From: Scortum barcoo
Taxonomy: Eukaryota; Chordata; Actinopteri; Centrarchiformes; Terapontidae
Direction of reading: 5' to 3'
Assembly (NCBI GenBank): GCA_023238725.1
Contig: CM041531.1
Coordinates: forward strand, 23,662,143-23,726,142
Length of the DNA stretch: 64,000 nucleotides
The stretch's first letter is position 1. Each line of letters begins with the position of its first letter. Below, piece by piece: positions 61,452-64,000 of the stretch. The position numbers and the translations under genes were made by a program. Below the pieces are notes generated by a model. The model worked only from the letters and a program-made list of their open reading frames with translations. It was not told where the DNA came from and ran no database searches.

Positions 61452-62081
61452 TGTAAGTATCAACAGTGTGTTTGCATGTGGTGAGAAAAGCACATGATGC
61501 TGCTGCTGCTGCTGTCTCTGTCGATGATGTTGTAGTTTGTATCTTTTCCTCCACACATCACTCTTCCTCCCTCTCGCCTCTCTTTACTTTCTCTTGCTCC
61601 AGTTCCCTCTGCCTCTAACTTGATTCTCTCTCGCTCACTCGCGCTCAGCCTGTTTTTCTCCCTCTTCCTCTCTGCTCTCTCTGCAGGTCATGTTAAATAG
61701 TAACGGTGCAGCAGTGGAGGGAAAGGCCAGTGTCACATTGCATTAGCATAAGACACACACACAGAGGGAGAAATACACTTAAAGTGTGATGAGCGCATGT
61801 GGACAGAGTGCGTGTGTGTGTGTGAAGACAGCCTGTGCATCTCCTCTGTGTGTGTGTGTGTGTACATGTACATTGTGAACAGGCAGAGGAACCATATAGT
61901 CCTCTTTACCACATGGAGACAAACAAACATAAGAATTTGGCTGCAGAGACTCAGGGAGGAAAAGTGAGAGGAGGATCAGTCATATCATCATAACTCACTT
62001 AGCAGAGCCAAAAAACCATACAGGATGAGGCTGAAAACTTAACTGCCTGATTTATTCAGTGCTTTGTGTAGTTATATAATA

Positions 62082-62790
62082 ATAATAGTGTGACATTTTG
62101 GAAAACACAATTTATTTACTTTCTTGCCGAAGATTTCACGACAGCAGTGACACCACTCTCGTGTCTGTGTGGTAGAGATTAAAGCTACAGTCAGCAGCTG
62201 GTTAGCGCTTAGCTTAGCATCAAGACTGGAAACAGAGGGAAACAGCTAGCCCGGGTCTGTGCGATGCTAACGATCATAAAGTTGAATCAGCAGCTGTCTG
62301 AAACAGTTTAAACACAAACTGAACAACCGTCATGACGGGGAAATTTAGTCTGCACGAGTTTTAGGTAGATGTACCTAATAAACTAGCAGCTGAATGTATT
62401 TTGTTTTTTTTATCTGCGTAAAAACCAAAGTGTACAAATGACAACATGCTGTTTTTTTCAGGGAGTCGTGGGCCTGACTATTTCTTGGCCATGACCAGTT
62501 GCAACGTTACCAGGAAGTTCAGGAAGTTACTGCTCCCAACCAAGAGTTTGGAATAGTTTGGCACACTGCCTCAATAAACCAGAAAATTGTCATTATTCCA
62601 CTTCAGTTCTTGTACATATTTAACAAACAAGACATGACATGTTAACAAGTGTGAGCTATGAAGCTGTTGGTGCAGGGAGATTTTATAACGCTTGGACAGA
62701 GCCAGGCTAGCTGTTTCCCCTGTTCTCCAGTCTTTATGCTAAGCTAAGCTAACTGGCCGTGTGGGCTAAGGGTTACAAACAGGACAGCAG
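62082..62790. mobile_element. Foldback (long inverted repeat) miniature element
   Basis: The left arm has TTAGCTTAGCATCAAGACTG followed by GAAACAGAGGGAAACAGCTAGCC (62206-62251). The right arm has the reverse order, GGCTAGCTGTTTCCCCTGTT then CTCCAGTCTTTATGCTAAGCTAAGCTAA (62704-62751). The outer left end, TTTACTTTCTTGCCGAAG, and the centre, CTGACTATTTCTTGGCC, also fit a palindromic element I know to be abundant in teleosts. It is noncoding and about 0.7 kb long. Confidence 0.7.
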
Positions 62791-62859
62791 TAGCCATCTA
62801 ATCATCTGTTTCTCCGATAGTCAAACTACTCCTGTAAAGATTTCGTTTACAAATATGTT

Positions 62860-62892
<33 letters not shown>

Positions 62893-62893
62893 G

Positions 62894-62933
<40 letters not shown>

Positions 62934-62937
62934 GGGT
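62860..62937 (+). repeat. (GATA)n microsatellite
   Basis: A run of GATA units with one interruption (GATGAGATA) near 62891. Confidence 0.95.
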
Positions 62938-64000
62938 CCTCTCACGTGTAGTCATGTCATCAGTGTAAACAGCTCCTGTTGTCTAGACTGGACAGAGTGT
63001 GACCGGCTGTAATGAGCTGGCTGCAGGCCAAGGCTCTCACACTAATGTCATTATATAACTGCGATCTTTAGCTGCCTGATAGTAAATCATGGCAGGATTT
63101 TTCACTACATTTACCTGTTGTGACAGTGATGGAAATCTGTCTGTGTTTTTCTTTTTTCACGTGTTCTCTGCTCGTACTTGTCCGTGAACATCGCATAGGG
63201 GCAGTCACCTCATGAAGCAAAAGGCTCGACAAAGGGTGATTCATGAAATGCTAAATGAAAACCGTGCTATTAATATACTAAACTATGAATTATTTGTGAT
63301 GGCATGCTTTTTGCTGTAACAAACAGCAGCCCAAATTGTCAAATCCAAAAGACAGAAAGTAAGTGGGAGAAGAGGGAAGGGCAGTCATGTCCTGCAGCAT
63401 TCACACACAACATCACAAAATGACCCTGACACTCAGTAGATTTAGAATTGCTCGGAGGTTGTGTTGTGTTGTGTTGTGTTGTGTATTGTGTTGTGCTGCG
63501 GTGTCATGTGATCTGTTGTTGTGTTGTTTCCTCTCGCGACGGCCGTGTTGATGCGTTGCTTTATGACTGTTTTGTTAGTTTTGTAACATAATTGCAGCCC
63601 CGGGGCGTGTTTTTATGCTAATGAGCGTTACTTTCACAGGCCACATGTGTTCAGGATTGTGACAGGTGACGTGCAGATTTGTTCTTCAGTGTGATCTTAG
63701 ATTTCACTAACAGGTCGAGAGTGCTGCGTCTTCTGTTTCAGAGTCTTTAGAGCAGAAAAGCCTCTCAAAAATTAGGCCAGTTTGATCTTCTCTGAGAGCA
63801 TCATGCATTTTTTATCTGTTAAACTTCTGCCCTGTCTTTACAGCTTTCACTGCATGATAGTACGACATGCAGGTTTTGGCTCTTTTAGACTTCTGCAGAG
63901 AGACTGAAAGGCGTAAAGGCTGTTGCAGATGTTTCCATGGCATGATACATTCACTGATGTTTGTTGTCTTCATGAAGTAATTAAGCCAGTTTGCCATCAT

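Larger units (their letters stand above)
61452..64000. other. Right end of the window: repeats and unassigned sequence
   Basis: No coding exon was recognised. It contains GT microsatellites near 61810-61862, a palindromic element at 62082-62790, a GATA repeat at 62860-62937 and a GTTGT repeat at 63456-63500. If the 60880-61451 exon is real, this would be its first intron. Confidence 0.4.

Noticed and set aside
62860..62937. CRISPR-like or other regular array
   Set aside because: Simple tetranucleotide repeat without spacers in a vertebrate genome.

Overview
The window is eukaryotic and almost certainly from a ray-finned (probably percomorph) fish. It has vertebrate genes split into many short GT..AG exons, abundant CA, CT and GATA microsatellites, and decayed repeat families typical of teleost genomes (Tc1-like elements, non-LTR retrotransposons, palindromic miniature elements).

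Layout. (1) Positions 1-960 hold a candidate first exon and part of a second exon of an unidentified minus-strand gene, divergent from the next gene. (2) Positions 1297-10225 hold sccpdh (saccharopine dehydrogenase-like oxidoreductase) on the plus strand in 12 coding exons. Its penultimate exon carries a frameshift and in-frame stop as read here. (3) Positions 11150-11885 hold a broken class A GPCR. (4) Positions 12791-21432 hold gcfc2, a spliceosome-associated GCFC-family protein, on the minus strand. Its 18 coding exons join without a frame break into 869 codons. (5) Positions 21433-22236 are a short head-to-head promoter region with a ZNF143/THAP11-type motif. (6) Positions 22237-52036 hold itsn2 (intersectin 2) on the plus strand. 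It has a long first intron, then two EH domains, a coiled coil with a very long E/R/K-rich helix exon, five SH3 domains, DH, PH and C2. A probable short-isoform 3' exon lies at 45413-47105. (7) From 52500 to the end there is mostly intergenic DNA and repeats, with a candidate 5' leader exon of a further gene near 60880-61451.

The gcfc2-itsn2 neighbourhood mirrors the human PAXBP1-ITSN1 pair on chromosome 21, and human GCFC2 and ITSN2 share chromosome arm 2p. The arrangement therefore looks like one half of an old paralogous block. Intersectin 2 is an endocytic scaffold and Cdc42 exchange factor, gcfc2 a nuclear splicing factor, and sccpdh a membrane or lipid-droplet-associated oxidoreductase. 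Nothing suggests they share a pathway.

The strangest feature is two stretches inside itsn2 (36265-37215 and 41930-43800) where short blocks each occur twice in the same order, woven together with other sequence. In the second stretch, pieces of a host exon are embedded in an antisense LINE. These look like two alleles or assembly paths braided into one consensus, although a template-switching rearrangement cannot be excluded from sequence alone. Indels in the first stretch and in sccpdh could have the same technical cause.
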